A DNA stretch of 64,000 nucleotides from Isosphaera pallida ATCC 43644 (GTDB taxonomy: Bacteria > Planctomycetota > Planctomycetia > Isosphaerales > Isosphaeraceae), in contig NC_014962.1 of the NCBI RefSeq assembly GCF_000186345.1, positions 1,922,001-1,986,000 on the forward strand. Reading direction: 5' to 3'. Shown one piece after another: positions 34,520 through 44,352 of this stretch. The notes beneath the pieces are model-generated. The model was not told the DNA's origin. It ran no database searches and was given only the letters and a program-made list of their open reading frames with translations. Every line of letters begins with the position of its first letter. Within the stretch, counting starts at the first letter, position 1. The position numbers and the translations under genes were made by a program.

Positions 34520-35344
34520 TCACGCCAAATCGCGGTCATCGAACAACAAGAAGGCCAACAACAACGCCGCTCCACTATACATGACGCAATAGACCAACGC
34601 CGGCAGCACATAACCAGCCCAAGGAATCACCGCCCCGGTGGAAATCGCCGGCGACGCATTGAAAAACTCCAACGACGGTAAAATCCAGGCAAACAGCTGC
34701 GCCATGAACTTGATCAACTCGTTGGCCCCCGCCCCCGAGGTCACCTGCACCAAAACCGGAGCCAAGTGGCCCAAGAAGAAGATCGAAAAGCAAATCACCA
34801 AATTGACGAGCATTGGCAGCCGGGTCGAGATCGCCAACGAAATCGCCGCCAGGGTGGTCACTTCCAGAAACCCCAGCACCAACCCCGGCAGCACCTGGCG
34901 CACCTGAGCCAAACGCTCACTCGTCTCAACCATCCGACCTGCCTGACTCTCGAACATGTCGTAGCCGATCTTGAACCAGACCCCCGCCGCGAACGCCAAA
35001 CCCAGAATCACATACAACGCACCCACACCCATCAAAATCCCCAGAAACTTGCCCACGATGAACTCCCGGCGGTCGATCGGCTTGGACAGCACCGTCACTG
35101 CCGTCTTGCCCTCGATCTCGTCGGCCACCGTCGAACTCGAAGTCAGAAGCGCTAACAGCAGACAAACGAACGAAATGGTCGTCAAACCCGTGTCTTTGTA
35201 CATCTTGATTTCCTCGCCGAACGTGAAGTAAGGCAGGAAGATCGAGATGCTCAGCCAGAGCAGGGCGATCACCATCAAAATCAGGAAGGAGGGCTGGCGA
35301 ACGGCCTCTTTGGCCGTTGAAAAGGCGATCGTCAGCGACTTCAT
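34520..35344 (-). CDS. ABC-2 type permease, NosY-like
   Basis: This 274-residue membrane protein has about six hydrophobic segments. It starts MKSLTIAFSTAKEAVRQPSF, a typical cytoplasmic N-terminus of the ABC-2/NosY group, followed by helices near 20-40, 58-75 and 105-125, and three more toward the C-terminus. The segment SSTVADEIEGKTAVTVLSKP, then RREFIVGKFLG, is the family's conserved cytoplasmic loop. It needs an ATPase; none with intact motifs is adjacent, because the next gene on the strand encodes the degenerate exporter. ATG 35344 is chosen over an upstream in-frame start because homology begins there. Confidence 0.8.
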   Translation of the reverse strand: MKSLTIAFSTAKEAVRQPSFLILMVIALLWLSISIFLPYFTFGEEIKMYKDTGLTTISFVCLLLALLTSSSTVADEIEGKTAVTVLSKPIDRREFIVGKFLGILMGVGALYVILGLAFAAGVWFKIGYDMFESQAGRMVETSERLAQVRQVLPGLVLGFLEVTTLAAISLAISTRLPMLVNLVICFSIFFLGHLAPVLVQVTSGAGANELIKFMAQLFAWILPSLEFFNASPAISTGAVIPWAGYVLPALVYCVMYSGAALLLAFLLFDDRDLA

Positions 35345-35622
35345 CGCAATCGGCTCGGCGGGTAAGAAAGGGAGGGGTTGGAATGTGGAAGAGCAGGCCT
35401 TCGCCCTCGGCAAGTGCGGATTGGCTTGGCGTCGTGGCCACGCCTAAGCCTTCGCCTGAAGCGCTTGATGGTACGAGGGGGCCCGTGTCCGACTTCCTTA
35501 CGGGTTGGGGCGGGTTAAGGTTCGGAACATCAACCTGGTGGCCAAGTTGATCCCAAGAATTGGCCCGCTGATTATCCCATGCCTCACATCCCGGCCAATT
35601 AGCCCGACGCGGGGTTGGGGTT

Positions 35623-37647
35623 TTAGTAGTCCGAGAGGGAGCGCGGCTTCCAGGCGGCGCGGAGGGCGTTTAAAACGGCCGCCACGTCGATGATCTCCTG
35701 CAACACCGCGCCGGCGACTGGACTGAGTGCCCCGAAGGCGGCGAAGCCCATCCCGATCATGCTCAACGCCATGCCGCCCAGGGCGCTTTGTAGGGCGATG
35801 ATCCTCATGCGTCGCGCGATGTGAAGGAATTCATCGACCTTACGTAAAGAGCTTTCCAGGATGACCGCGCCGGCGGCCTCAGTGGTGACATCGGAGTTTT
35901 GACCCATCGCCAGGCCCACGGTCGCGGCGTTCATTGCTGGAGCGTCGTTGACCCCGTCTCCCAGAAAGAGCGTGGGGGCCTTGGCAGTTTCAGTCCGCAC
36001 GAACTCCAGTTTGGATTCGGGCGTCTGACCGGCGAAGACCTCCACAATGCCCACCCGTTCGGCGACGTGACGCACCTCCGCCTCGCGGTCTCCCGACAAT
36101 AGAACGACCCGTCTCAACCCGTGACTGGGACCAAGGTGGCCCACAAACGGCGCGCCGTCGGCGCGGGGTTCGTCGCGGAACCGAAACAAGCACACCGGCT
36201 CGCCATCGATGAGCACCAGGCATTCCATGCCGGGGCCCTGGGGAGGCAGCAACGCTAACCAGTTGGGGTGGTCCCTGGCAACGGCGCGACGGTGGGTGAC
36301 GCTCACCACGACGCCATCGACCACCCCAGTCAGACCGTGTCCCGGCGGTTCATGGATTTCCTCGACGACCAGGGGCTTGAGACCGCGTTGGTCGGCGGCC
36401 TCGACGATCGCCCCGGCCAAAGGATGCCGCGAATAGCGCTCGAGGGAGGCGACCCGCGCGAGAATCCACGACTCGTCCCAGTCCCGGTGGGATTGCGACT
36501 TGGTTGCCGAACTGGGTTGGGCGGGGATCGGGACCATGTCCGTGAGAACCGGCTTGCCGTAGGTGAGGGTACCGGTCTTGTCGAAGATCGCCACTTGGCA
36601 ACGGTCGGCCCGTTCCAAAACGGCGGGGTCTTTGATGATGATGCCGCGGCGGGCCGCCAGTGAGATCGAGCCAATGATTGCGGTCGGAATGGCGATCAGC
36701 AGCGGGCAGGGGGTCGCCACCACCAGTACCGCCAAAAACCGGATCGGGTCGCCTGAGGCCGCCCAGGCCGTCGCGGCAATCGCCAAGGCCAACGGCGTGT
36801 ACCACGCCCCCAGACGATCGCCCAACCGTCGAATTCGGGGACGACGCTGCTCTCCCTCCCGCATCACCCGCATGATTTGCGCGTAACGCGAATCGCCCGG
36901 ACGACGGGTCGCCCGGATCGTCAACGCCGTGGCTCCGTTCACCGCGCCGGAAAGGACCAGCGAACCAGGGGTCTTGGGCACCAAATAAGGTTCGCCGGTC
37001 AAGTAGGCTTCATCCATGCCACCCCGACCTTCGATCACCTCGCCATCCACCGGGCATATTTCGTGGGGAAACACCACCACCACGTCGCCGGCTTCGATCG
37101 AATCGGCCGGAACATCCAGCATAGTCGATACGATGATGGTTTCTGGAGCCTCCTCCCCAGTCGCCTCCGGCGGCGTGGCCGCAACTTTCTTGTGCGCTTG
37201 TGTCGGCATCCGCTTGGCCAATGCCTCCAGCACCGAGGAGGCGCTGCGGACCGCGTAGGCTTCCAACGCCTCGCCTCCCGAGAGCATTAGCACAACCAAA
37301 GCGCCCGCAAGCCATTCGCCCAGCAGCAGGCTCACCACAATCGAGATCCCCGCCAGCAGGTCGGAACCAAACTCGCCCCGCGCCGCCTTGCGGATCAAAT
37401 CAATCACCAGCGGCACACCTCCTATAACCAGGACGGCCAAAACGGGTCCGTCACACCAAAGCGGTGCCGTGGTGTGATTCATCACGCCGACCCATTCCCA
37501 GCCCCTCGGCAACGGTAGAGGATCAAGCCACCTCCCCCCGATGCCGAAACGTACCGCTAAATGAACCGCGATCCCTGTCAAAGCCAAAACGGCGATGATT
37601 GCCTCGTACGTCCAGAAAGTGGATGATTTATGAAATTTGGGCAACAT
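35623..37647 (-). CDS. Heavy-metal P1B-type ATPase with TPC transport motif
   Basis: This 674-residue metal-pumping ATPase has the phosphorylation site DKTGTLT (about 362), the TGE actuator motif in AYLTGEP (about 220), the SRHPLAGAIVEAA nucleotide-domain HP motif (about 415) and the hinge GDGVNDAPAMN (about 580). The membrane metal site reads ATPCPLLIAIP, a TPC motif rather than the CPC of Cu or Zn pumps. Published grouping links TPC with P1B-5-like transporters, but specificity is not certain. There is no N-terminal metal-binding domain; the protein starts almost directly with a membrane helix. The frame extends to TTG 37710, abutting the nitrilase stop, so the two genes are likely one transcript. 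Confidence 0.88.
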   Translation of the reverse strand: MLPKFHKSSTFWTYEAIIAVLALTGIAVHLAVRFGIGGRWLDPLPLPRGWEWVGVMNHTTAPLWCDGPVLAVLVIGGVPLVIDLIRKAARGEFGSDLLAGISIVVSLLLGEWLAGALVVLMLSGGEALEAYAVRSASSVLEALAKRMPTQAHKKVAATPPEATGEEAPETIIVSTMLDVPADSIEAGDVVVVFPHEICPVDGEVIEGRGGMDEAYLTGEPYLVPKTPGSLVLSGAVNGATALTIRATRRPGDSRYAQIMRVMREGEQRRPRIRRLGDRLGAWYTPLALAIAATAWAASGDPIRFLAVLVVATPCPLLIAIPTAIIGSISLAARRGIIIKDPAVLERADRCQVAIFDKTGTLTYGKPVLTDMVPIPAQPSSATKSQSHRDWDESWILARVASLERYSRHPLAGAIVEAADQRGLKPLVVEEIHEPPGHGLTGVVDGVVVSVTHRRAVARDHPNWLALLPPQGPGMECLVLIDGEPVCLFRFRDEPRADGAPFVGHLGPSHGLRRVVLLSGDREAEVRHVAERVGIVEVFAGQTPESKLEFVRTETAKAPTLFLGDGVNDAPAMNAATVGLAMGQNSDVTTEAAGAVILESSLRKVDEFLHIARRMRIIALQSALGGMALSMIGMGFAAFGALSPVAGAVLQEIIDVAAVLNALRAAWKPRSLSDY

Positions 37648-37710
37648 GGACAAAGTGGGCGAACTGAAGGAATTGACAATTAGAAACGCGGGGAGATTGG
37701 CCGTTCGCAA

Positions 37711-38607
37711 TCAAGGACGCGGTTGGCTGGATGGGCCATCGCCTACGGCGACGGGAGAGTGGCACAACGCGGTGTAGAACTCGGGACGACGATCCGCGAT
37801 ACGGTCGATGATGTGACGATCCGGCACCCGAACCAGCCGCTTGACTCGGGCGTGCGCTGGGTTGATCGTCGCCGTCAAAATCGCCGGGGAGTCGGGTGGG
37901 GCCATCGCCAGCCGACGACCCGTTGGATCGACGATCGAACTGCGACCCACAAAATGAAAGCCCCGTTCATCGCCGACCCGGTTGACCGCCATGACATAAA
38001 TCACATTTTCATGCGCGCGGGTGGGAATGACATGCTCGGCCGCGCATTCGGAGTGGGTCGGCCAGTTCGTCGGCACCACCAGCAATTCGGCTCCCTTCAA
38101 GGTCAAGACCCGCGCGGCCTCGGGGAATGAAACGTCATAGCAGATAAGCATTCCGATTTTGATCCCCGCGGCTTCGACGACTGCGAAGGGTCGGTCGCCA
38201 GGATCAACGAAGCGGTCGATGCCCAAAAAAGGCAGATGGACCTTCCGGTAGGAATCCACCACACCCTGCGGACCCACTAGGACGGCAGCATTGTACAGCC
38301 GCGGGGTTGGACCGGTCTCGTCACGCTCCAAGGTACCGACCACGGCGAACGCATCGCGGCGGCGGCAGACCTCCACGAAGCGGGACACACTGGGACCATC
38401 CCGTGGTTCGGATACCTCCCAACCTTCGGCTCGGGATTCGAAGCCATAGCCGGTCACCGCGCACTCGGGAAAGGCCACGAGCTTTGCGCCTTGATCGACC
38501 GCCTCCTCGAACAGCCTGAGCATCTCGCTGACGTTGGCTTCCACGCGACCCAACGACGGCTCCATCTGAACCGCTGCGATCGTCACCTCGGCCGTGGTTA
38601 GAGACAT
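37711..38607 (-). CDS. Carbon-nitrogen hydrolase (nitrilase superfamily amidase)
   Basis: This 298-residue cytoplasmic enzyme would cleave an amide or carbamoyl C-N bond. The Glu-Lys-Cys triad is visible: Glu in VAFPECAVTGYG (about 50), Lys in YRKVHLPF (about 122) and Cys in MLICYDVSFPEAAR (about 156). The length is typical of the carbamoylputrescine/N-carbamoyl amidase branches, but the substrate cannot be read. ATG 38607 follows GAAGG at seven bases. The P-type ATPase gene follows with no gap. It is divergent from the large ATPase at 39015. Confidence 0.86.
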   Translation of the reverse strand: MSLTTAEVTIAAVQMEPSLGRVEANVSEMLRLFEEAVDQGAKLVAFPECAVTGYGFESRAEGWEVSEPRDGPSVSRFVEVCRRRDAFAVVGTLERDETGPTPRLYNAAVLVGPQGVVDSYRKVHLPFLGIDRFVDPGDRPFAVVEAAGIKIGMLICYDVSFPEAARVLTLKGAELLVVPTNWPTHSECAAEHVIPTRAHENVIYVMAVNRVGDERGFHFVGRSSIVDPTGRRLAMAPPDSPAILTATINPAHARVKRLVRVPDRHIIDRIADRRPEFYTALCHSPVAVGDGPSSQPRP

Positions 38608-39014
38608 CGTTGAGCCTTCATGCTGGCATGATCTAGATCGTTCCCATCCCATCGAGCTGGGGTAAGCGAATGCGAGGGAGCGGTCTGGAAAAGAACGGTT
38701 GGGGGCATTCGACCGACTTGGTCGATCAAACTAGTTTGATCGAGGTCGAAGTGTGTTCTCATGGTAAGGCCGGGCGTGGAGCCGTCAACACCCTCGTGGT
38801 CGTCGGAATCGGAACGCCACGCACGGCGGTGGTGGAGGACCGATCGAAACACTCAATCCGATGGGAGGGATGAGACGACAGTTTCCCCCAGTGAGGATGT
38901 CCGCGACGCCGGGAGCGTGGAACGATCGGGATGATTGGTCTCAGGCCCCCCCTCTCGTCCCATACGCCGTCGCGACCGCCGACTATCAACACGGGCTGGG
39001 AGGATCGAGCCGCG
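38608..39014. other. Divergent promoter region
   Basis: About 400 bases between the leftward nitrilase gene and the rightward large ATPase gene. It holds the palindrome at 38722-38743 and no recognised gene. Confidence 0.5.
38722..38743. promoter_or_regulatory. Perfect 22-bp palindrome, possible operator
   Basis: TCGATCAAACT is followed directly by its reverse complement, with no spacer. It lies 115 bases from the nitrilase start and 270 from the ATPase start. The symmetry suggests a dimeric regulator site. No T tract follows, so a terminator is less likely. Confidence 0.5.
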
Positions 39015-41867
39015 ATGCGCCAAGACGAGACCAACATCTACCGATCACTGCTAGAGGAACGTCCCCCCAAGTTGATCACCTACGTTAATACTCCCTGGGA
39101 GGAGGTTCCTGACCTGGCCGACTACAACGCGAAGGCCTTTCAAATTCTCCAACGCCGACTCCGGGCAATGACCCGTCGCCTTCAAGCTCAAGCCCCAAGC
39201 GCGGGGGTTGCCTCCGAGGGGGTATTGATCCTGGGCGAGGCCGGCACCGGTAAGACCCACTTACTCATGCGGGTGGCCCGCGCGATGTCGGCTACTAATC
39301 CGGTGATGTTCATTCACAAGCCCAACAACGAGGAGGCCGTCGCGCAGCACGTCTGGGCGCAGCTGATCGAAAGCCTAACCCGACACGTTCCCGGTCTCGC
39401 CCCCGGCCAAAGCCAGTTGGACCACTTGCTGGCCCATGTCTTCACCGCCGTGTTGACCCCGATCCTCGAGAAGGACATCGGCGACAATCTCAACGCCAAG
39501 CTCAAGCAGCGCTGGCTCAAGCTGCTCAAGCAAACCCCTTCCAACCTCTTCGGAATGCTGGAAGGAGGCTCGGGTCGCCAGAAACATCTCGATTACCTGC
39601 GCAACAAAACGCTCGCTTATTTGCGGATTCATCATCCCGACGTTGATCAAACGGTGGCGCGCGCGCTGATCAATTATTGCTTCCTGGCCACCGAGCGCGA
39701 CCGTCGCGCCACCCTCACCTGGTTGATCGGTCAGGAAATCGACGAGACCACTGTGAAGCGTCTGGGTCTTGGCTCATTGTGGCCCGAACCTCTGGACGAG
39801 AAGGATTCGGACATCTATTTGCGGCAGGAGCGCGAGCGGCTGGCGATCCGAGCGATTCAGACCGTTGGCGACCTGGCCCGCCACTATGGCAAACCGCTGA
39901 TCCTCGCATTCGACCAGCTAGAAGGGTTACGGGGAGAGACGCGGTTGACTCAACGCTGGGGCGATGTGATGCAGCAGCTGTTCACTGTTGTGCCCAACAT
40001 GCTGGTCTTGACCGCTGTGTTCCCGGGCCTCTGGGAGAGTTGGTTCCGTTGCGAGCTTCATCAAGCGGTGCAGGATCGGATCGCTCAGGATCGTCTGGAA
40101 CTCGACCCATTCGACGCCGAGCGCGCCGAGGCGCTTCTGGCGGTCCATCTGCGGGACACGGTGGAGGAGTTGAACCTGCCGGACCCGATTTATCCTTTCA
40201 CCCGTGAGGACGTGGCGGAGCTTTGCGGCAAAGCGCACTCCCCCCGCACCTTCCTGCAGGCCGCGCGCAACCGTTTAGACGATTGGCTCGACGATGCCCG
40301 GGCGGTCGTCTCGACTTCCGCCACGGCGGTTCCCATTCCGTGTGAGACGCCTGCTTCGGAGACGTCGCCAACCGCGTCGTCGCCCGATCCGATCCTCAAG
40401 GCGGTTATGGAATCCTATCGGCGCGCAGTGGTTCACGCCCAGGTCGAACGCCGCCAGGGATTGCCCAACGAGGAGGATCTGTTTGGACGTCTGAGCCAGT
40501 TGCTCAGGAAGTTGGCCGCGTGCGGCGTCACACCCCCGCCGGACTGCTCGGGACGGGTGACCAATCGCGGACGGGTCATGCCGTCGAATCTGTTGGTGCG
40601 TCCCGCCGAGGGGCCCGCCGTGGCTTTGGCGGTCTGCCACGCTCAGGGCAACTCGCTCAAATCACGGTTGGAGAATCTGCTGGCGATGGTCGGTCCCGAG
40701 AACGATCGGGTCGCGGCCGCGGCGGTTCTTGTCCGCGATGGACGTTGTCCTGTCCCGACCGGCCAGTCCGAGGCGTTGCTCCACGGATTAGATCCCGGCC
40801 GTGCTGTGGCCTTGATGCTAGATGAACGCCAAGGAGTGGCGATCCAGGCTCTCTCCGACCTGCTAACCGCCGTGGAGCAGGGGGAGGTCGCTGCTGGTCC
40901 CGACGCTCGGGTGATCGACGAATCAGAGTTCCTAGATGCGGTCTTGCGACTGGGACTTCCCCGCACGATCCGAGCTTTCGAGGAATTGGTCCGGTTCGCG
41001 CCTGTTCTGGCCGGCCTGCTGGGTCAACCACTCGATACCTCACTGGAGCCGGAATCCTTCACCCAGACTCCGAGTCAAACCAACTCAGCCGCGCTCGCGG
41101 CGGCTTGGGGCAACGACCGCGTTGGGACAAGTGGTCCGGCTTCGAACTCAACCGCCGTGAAGGCCGACGCCCTCCCCAACGACGTCCCCTGCCTCTGGGA
41201 CGAACCCGCTCCCGAGACCTTGCCCGCCGAATTGGCGGAATTGACCCGCTTGTTGACTCCCGAGGGGCAATCGCCCTGGAACGTGGCCACTGCTCACGAC
41301 GCGGCCCCACCCTTGCAGGGCTTGCCATCGCGCGCGGTTCTCATCCCAGTGTCCGGCGAGGTCGAACCGCCCGACGACGAACACGACGACCAGCCCCACC
41401 TCAAGCGCACCAATCCCGCTCAAGTCAGGGCGGTCACCACCCTGTTACGACGTTGGATCGACACCAAAACAGTTGAACCAGAACAGGTTTTAATCCTCGC
41501 GCCTTACGATGCGCAAGCGCGGGCGTTGCGCGAGGGACTGGGAACCTTGGCCCAACGAGTCGCAATTGCAACCCTCGAAAACTCCCGCCAGCGTCGCGCT
41601 GATGTGGTCGTCGCCGTCAGCACCGACGATCAGGTTCCTCCCTCGCCCGCGCTTCTGGGCCGAACCTGGATGCGTTCGGCGGTCGCTCGGGCGCGGCGGC
41701 AGTGGGTTTGGATCGCCAATCCCCAATATCTGATCAATTTCCGTTTCTTCCCCGTGGCGGAACTGATGCGCAACCGCGCCACCCTGTCACGCTGCCGCAC
41801 TGTGCCGCTAGCGACCCTGGAAGCCACCACCCCGGCCGCCTCTCACGGCGATGCTCGAAGCGCCTAA
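39015..41867 (+). CDS. Large ATPase: ORC/STAND-like P-loop domain plus SF1 helicase-like C-terminus
   Basis: This is a cytoplasmic protein of about 950 residues. The N-terminal domain has Walker A GEAGTGKTHLLMRVA (about 75-88) and Walker B-like LILAFDQLEGLRG (about 295), followed by VVPNMLVLTAVFPGLWESWF. That layout resembles ORC1/Cdc6-like and BrxD-type P-loop proteins. A region of low-complexity linkers and a domain around residues 500-640 follow; I cannot name it. The last 130 residues read RAVTTLLRRWIDTKTVE, VLILAPYDAQARALREGL and then a VAIATLENSRQRRADVVVAVSTDDQ stretch, resembling the UPF1/DNA2-like SF1 C-terminal half (AAA_12), including the closing AVARARRQWVWI. The Walker A of an SF1 first half is absent. 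ATG 39015 has GGAGG 11 bases upstream; 38931 is also possible. Confidence 0.68.
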   Translation: MRQDETNIYRSLLEERPPKLITYVNTPWEEVPDLADYNAKAFQILQRRLRAMTRRLQAQAPSAGVASEGVLILGEAGTGKTHLLMRVARAMSATNPVMFIHKPNNEEAVAQHVWAQLIESLTRHVPGLAPGQSQLDHLLAHVFTAVLTPILEKDIGDNLNAKLKQRWLKLLKQTPSNLFGMLEGGSGRQKHLDYLRNKTLAYLRIHHPDVDQTVARALINYCFLATERDRRATLTWLIGQEIDETTVKRLGLGSLWPEPLDEKDSDIYLRQERERLAIRAIQTVGDLARHYGKPLILAFDQLEGLRGETRLTQRWGDVMQQLFTVVPNMLVLTAVFPGLWESWFRCELHQAVQDRIAQDRLELDPFDAERAEALLAVHLRDTVEELNLPDPIYPFTREDVAELCGKAHSPRTFLQAARNRLDDWLDDARAVVSTSATAVPIPCETPASETSPTASSPDPILKAVMESYRRAVVHAQVERRQGLPNEEDLFGRLSQLLRKLAACGVTPPPDCSGRVTNRGRVMPSNLLVRPAEGPAVALAVCHAQGNSLKSRLENLLAMVGPENDRVAAAAVLVRDGRCPVPTGQSEALLHGLDPGRAVALMLDERQGVAIQALSDLLTAVEQGEVAAGPDARVIDESEFLDAVLRLGLPRTIRAFEELVRFAPVLAGLLGQPLDTSLEPESFTQTPSQTNSAALAAAWGNDRVGTSGPASNSTAVKADALPNDVPCLWDEPAPETLPAELAELTRLLTPEGQSPWNVATAHDAAPPLQGLPSRAVLIPVSGEVEPPDDEHDDQPHLKRTNPAQVRAVTTLLRRWIDTKTVEPEQVLILAPYDAQARALREGLGTLAQRVAIATLENSRQRRADVVVAVSTDDQVPPSPALLGRTWMRSAVARARRQWVWIANPQYLINFRFFPVAELMRNRATLSRCRTVPLATLEATTPAASHGDARSA

Positions 41868-41940
41868 ACCCTGCCAGCCCGCACCGGATTGGTCAAATCC
41901 CGAAGGCCAATCTGATTTCCGATCGCCTGGTTGTCCGGTC

Positions 41941-41966
41941 ATCCCCGCCCCTCAGGGGGTGGGGAT
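41941..41966. terminator. Strong hairpin between convergent genes
   Basis: Arms at 41941-41951 and 41956-41966 pair over 11 bp with one G-T wobble and the loop TCAG. It lies between the large ATPase and the symporter and could serve both strands, but no T tract follows. Confidence 0.4.
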
Positions 41967-42117
41967 CAACCGATCGGGTCGGTTGGGAGCAAGTCGCTTC
42001 TCCAAATTCAGTTCTCGATTGAATGAAGTGGACTTGACTTGGGGGGGGGCTGGTGAAGGCCAAGGCGAACTTGCAAGCAACAGGTCATCTCCAGCCTAAT
42101 CCCCGGGTGGAGAGGAT

Positions 42118-43836
42118 TCACGGGGACCTAGGCTGGGTGGGAGCGGACGTGTCTCCCGACGGGTTTTCGTGGAGAAGGGTTGCGGCCAGTTCCGGATGAA
42201 GGTCCAAACTCGCGGGGGCCGGCGCGTTGGACGGCATTCGGTCGAACAGCAACGCGACCTTAGCCGGGTCGGGTTTGGAGGTGGCCAGGCTCACGACAAT
42301 CCCCGCCAGCAATGAGGAACTCAAACCCCAAACGCACGGGTCGAATCCCAGCAGAAAGAACGGCCACGGCCAGGTGCCCGTGCCGTAGGGAGGAGGCGAA
42401 TCGGGGTCGCCAGTAATCAATCCTATGACATACAAACCAATCGTCACCCCAACCCCCGTGATCATTCCCGCCAGCGCCCCCCAGCCATTGGCCCGTCTCC
42501 AAAACGCCCCAAGAAGCAAAGGCGTGAAGAATGCTGCGCCCAAACCGGCAGCGGCGAACATCACCACCACTTGCAAATAGTGAGGTGGCCGAAGCGCGGC
42601 CAATGCGACCCCCAACCCAACCAACATTGTGGTGACGTAACTCAACCGTGCGATCAAACGCTCAGAGGCCGTGGGATGGAGAAACCGTTGGTACACATCC
42701 CGTACCAACCCCGACGACACAATCAGCAGAAACGCGCTGACGGTACTCATGACCGCCCCGTAAGGCGCGGCTAAAATCAACCCAGCCAGGTAGGGATTGA
42801 CGAGTTCCAGGACCATGCGGGGCATTACTTCGTCCGATTCCTCGATGCTGAGGCCGGGCAAAACCGCTCGGGCAGCGATGAAGGTCAAAATGATCGGCAC
42901 ATAAACGATCAGGTTATAAAAGGTCAGCCAAACGATCGAGTGACGCAACACTCGAGAATCCCGAAATGCCATTAAGCGAACCACCGTCGAGGGTTGGGCC
43001 ATGCCGGTGATCGCCCAGAGGAAAAACATCGAGATCGCCAGCGTGATGGGTAGGAAGGGCCGATTCGCGCCGGGGCCAAAGGCGAAGCCGAGATCGGTCT
43101 GAGCGATCCCAGCGAGGGTTCCGGCAGCCAGTCCGCCCGCCTTGATTAGCGCCAAGGGCAACAGGATCAGCACTCCGATTGCCATGACAACCGATTGAAA
43201 GATGTCGGTCCAGACGGCTGCCAGAAAACCGCCGTAGGTGGTATAAGCCACCACGGTCAGCGTGAAGACGACCAGGCCCACCAGATAGGCCGGATCGATC
43301 CCTGGCGGAAGCCAACCCGCCGCCCAAGACCAGGCCGCATCCGGCAGCACGAGTTTGACGATCAACGCGCCGGCCTTGAACTGGGGGATCAAGAAGCAGG
43401 TCAGGAAGCTCATCGCCACCAAGCCCGAGAGGATGCCCAACAGCGGGCTGGAGTAGCGCTCACGCAACAGATCGGGCAAGGTGATCGCCCCGGTGCGCCG
43501 TGCCAGCTGGCCGACCCGCTTGCCCAGCACGCCCAACACGGTCAAACCAAACACCATGTATGAGCAAATCCACAACGATACAACCCAGCCGAAGCTGTAG
43601 ACTAGCGAGGGAAAGCCCATGAAGGTGCCGCCGGACATCACCGCTGCGGTCAAGGCGATTGCAAGAGGACCTAACGAGCGATTACCCAGATAATAGTTGC
43701 GCAGGAACAACCCTTTGCGGCTCACGACGTTGGCCGCCGCCCCTAAACCCAGCGAAGCCACGGTAAACAGGATCAACGCCAAGAGCGCTGCGGGGTGAAA
43801 CTCCGGGCCGTTCACGGCCGCCAAGGTGATCGTCAC
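42118..43836 (-). CDS. Sodium:solute symporter, PanF-like
   Basis: This protein of about 572 residues has about 13 membrane helices of the SSS family. Features are NYYLGNRSLGPLAIALTAAV (helix 2), GGTFMGFPSLVYSFGW (helix 3), and the long helix region around YTTYGGFLAAVWTDIFQS, a family signature. The gene before it on the same strand encodes a DUF997/YhdT-type small membrane protein, which in many bacteria is paired with the pantothenate:Na+ symporter PanF. That pairing suggests PanF-like specificity, though the substrate is not proven. The start is either GTG 43836 (GGAG ten bases upstream) or TTG 43857; I chose the GTG. Confidence 0.82.
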   Translation of the reverse strand: MTITLAAVNGPEFHPAALLALILFTVASLGLGAAANVVSRKGLFLRNYYLGNRSLGPLAIALTAAVMSGGTFMGFPSLVYSFGWVVSLWICSYMVFGLTVLGVLGKRVGQLARRTGAITLPDLLRERYSSPLLGILSGLVAMSFLTCFLIPQFKAGALIVKLVLPDAAWSWAAGWLPPGIDPAYLVGLVVFTLTVVAYTTYGGFLAAVWTDIFQSVVMAIGVLILLPLALIKAGGLAAGTLAGIAQTDLGFAFGPGANRPFLPITLAISMFFLWAITGMAQPSTVVRLMAFRDSRVLRHSIVWLTFYNLIVYVPIILTFIAARAVLPGLSIEESDEVMPRMVLELVNPYLAGLILAAPYGAVMSTVSAFLLIVSSGLVRDVYQRFLHPTASERLIARLSYVTTMLVGLGVALAALRPPHYLQVVVMFAAAGLGAAFFTPLLLGAFWRRANGWGALAGMITGVGVTIGLYVIGLITGDPDSPPPYGTGTWPWPFFLLGFDPCVWGLSSSLLAGIVVSLATSKPDPAKVALLFDRMPSNAPAPASLDLHPELAATLLHENPSGDTSAPTQPRSP

Positions 43837-43953
43837 GGTCCAACGGCTCCGACGCAACGAGAAGGGGGAACGGGCGAGGAAAAAGGGTGCAAGGGGGAAC
43901 GAGGAGGGTTGGGATCTGGATGGCGCGACTTCCTTTTTGCGACGGCGCTTTCC

Positions 43954-44352
43954 TCAGCGATCCGCCCCGGTGATGTCGGCTTCAAGTTCTTCGGCGTGGT
44001 CCGTGCCCAGGTCGTCGTCGGCCATGACCCGCAGAGCGAACCAGGTGGAGATCCCAGCGCAAAGGATCCAGGGAAGCATCACTCCCCAAACCACCCAGAA
44101 AGGCATCCCGAGGATCAGGTGGAACTCCGGCGGTTGGCGCTCGATTGTCGAGCGATCGACATACCCAAACAAATAAGAGATGGTACTCGTCCAAACCAAC
44201 GCACCCAACCAAATCAAGCCGATGCCAATTGCCTCGCGGGTGGCGTGGCGAACTGTGGGGTCGGTGTGATCGTCGCTAGCATGGGGGTGGGACGGATGGA
44301 GAGGCGAGGCGTGAGGGGAGTTGAGGGTGGCGAACGGATCGGAGCAACTCAC
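43954..44352 (-). CDS. DUF997 (YhdT-like) small membrane protein
   Basis: This 132-residue protein has two predicted membrane helices (about 42-62 and 82-108), with IWLGALVWTSTISYLFGY and LGMPFWVVWGVMLPWILCAG, matching the DUF997/YhdT pattern. Its role is unknown, but the gene normally sits immediately before a PanF-type symporter gene, as here. The start is a GTG with AAGGAGG nine bases upstream, a strong ribosome site. An acidic C-terminal tail (ADDDLGTDHAEELEAD) is present. Confidence 0.78.
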   Translation of the reverse strand: MSCSDPFATLNSPHASPLHPSHPHASDDHTDPTVRHATREAIGIGLIWLGALVWTSTISYLFGYVDRSTIERQPPEFHLILGMPFWVVWGVMLPWILCAGISTWFALRVMADDDLGTDHAEELEADITGADR

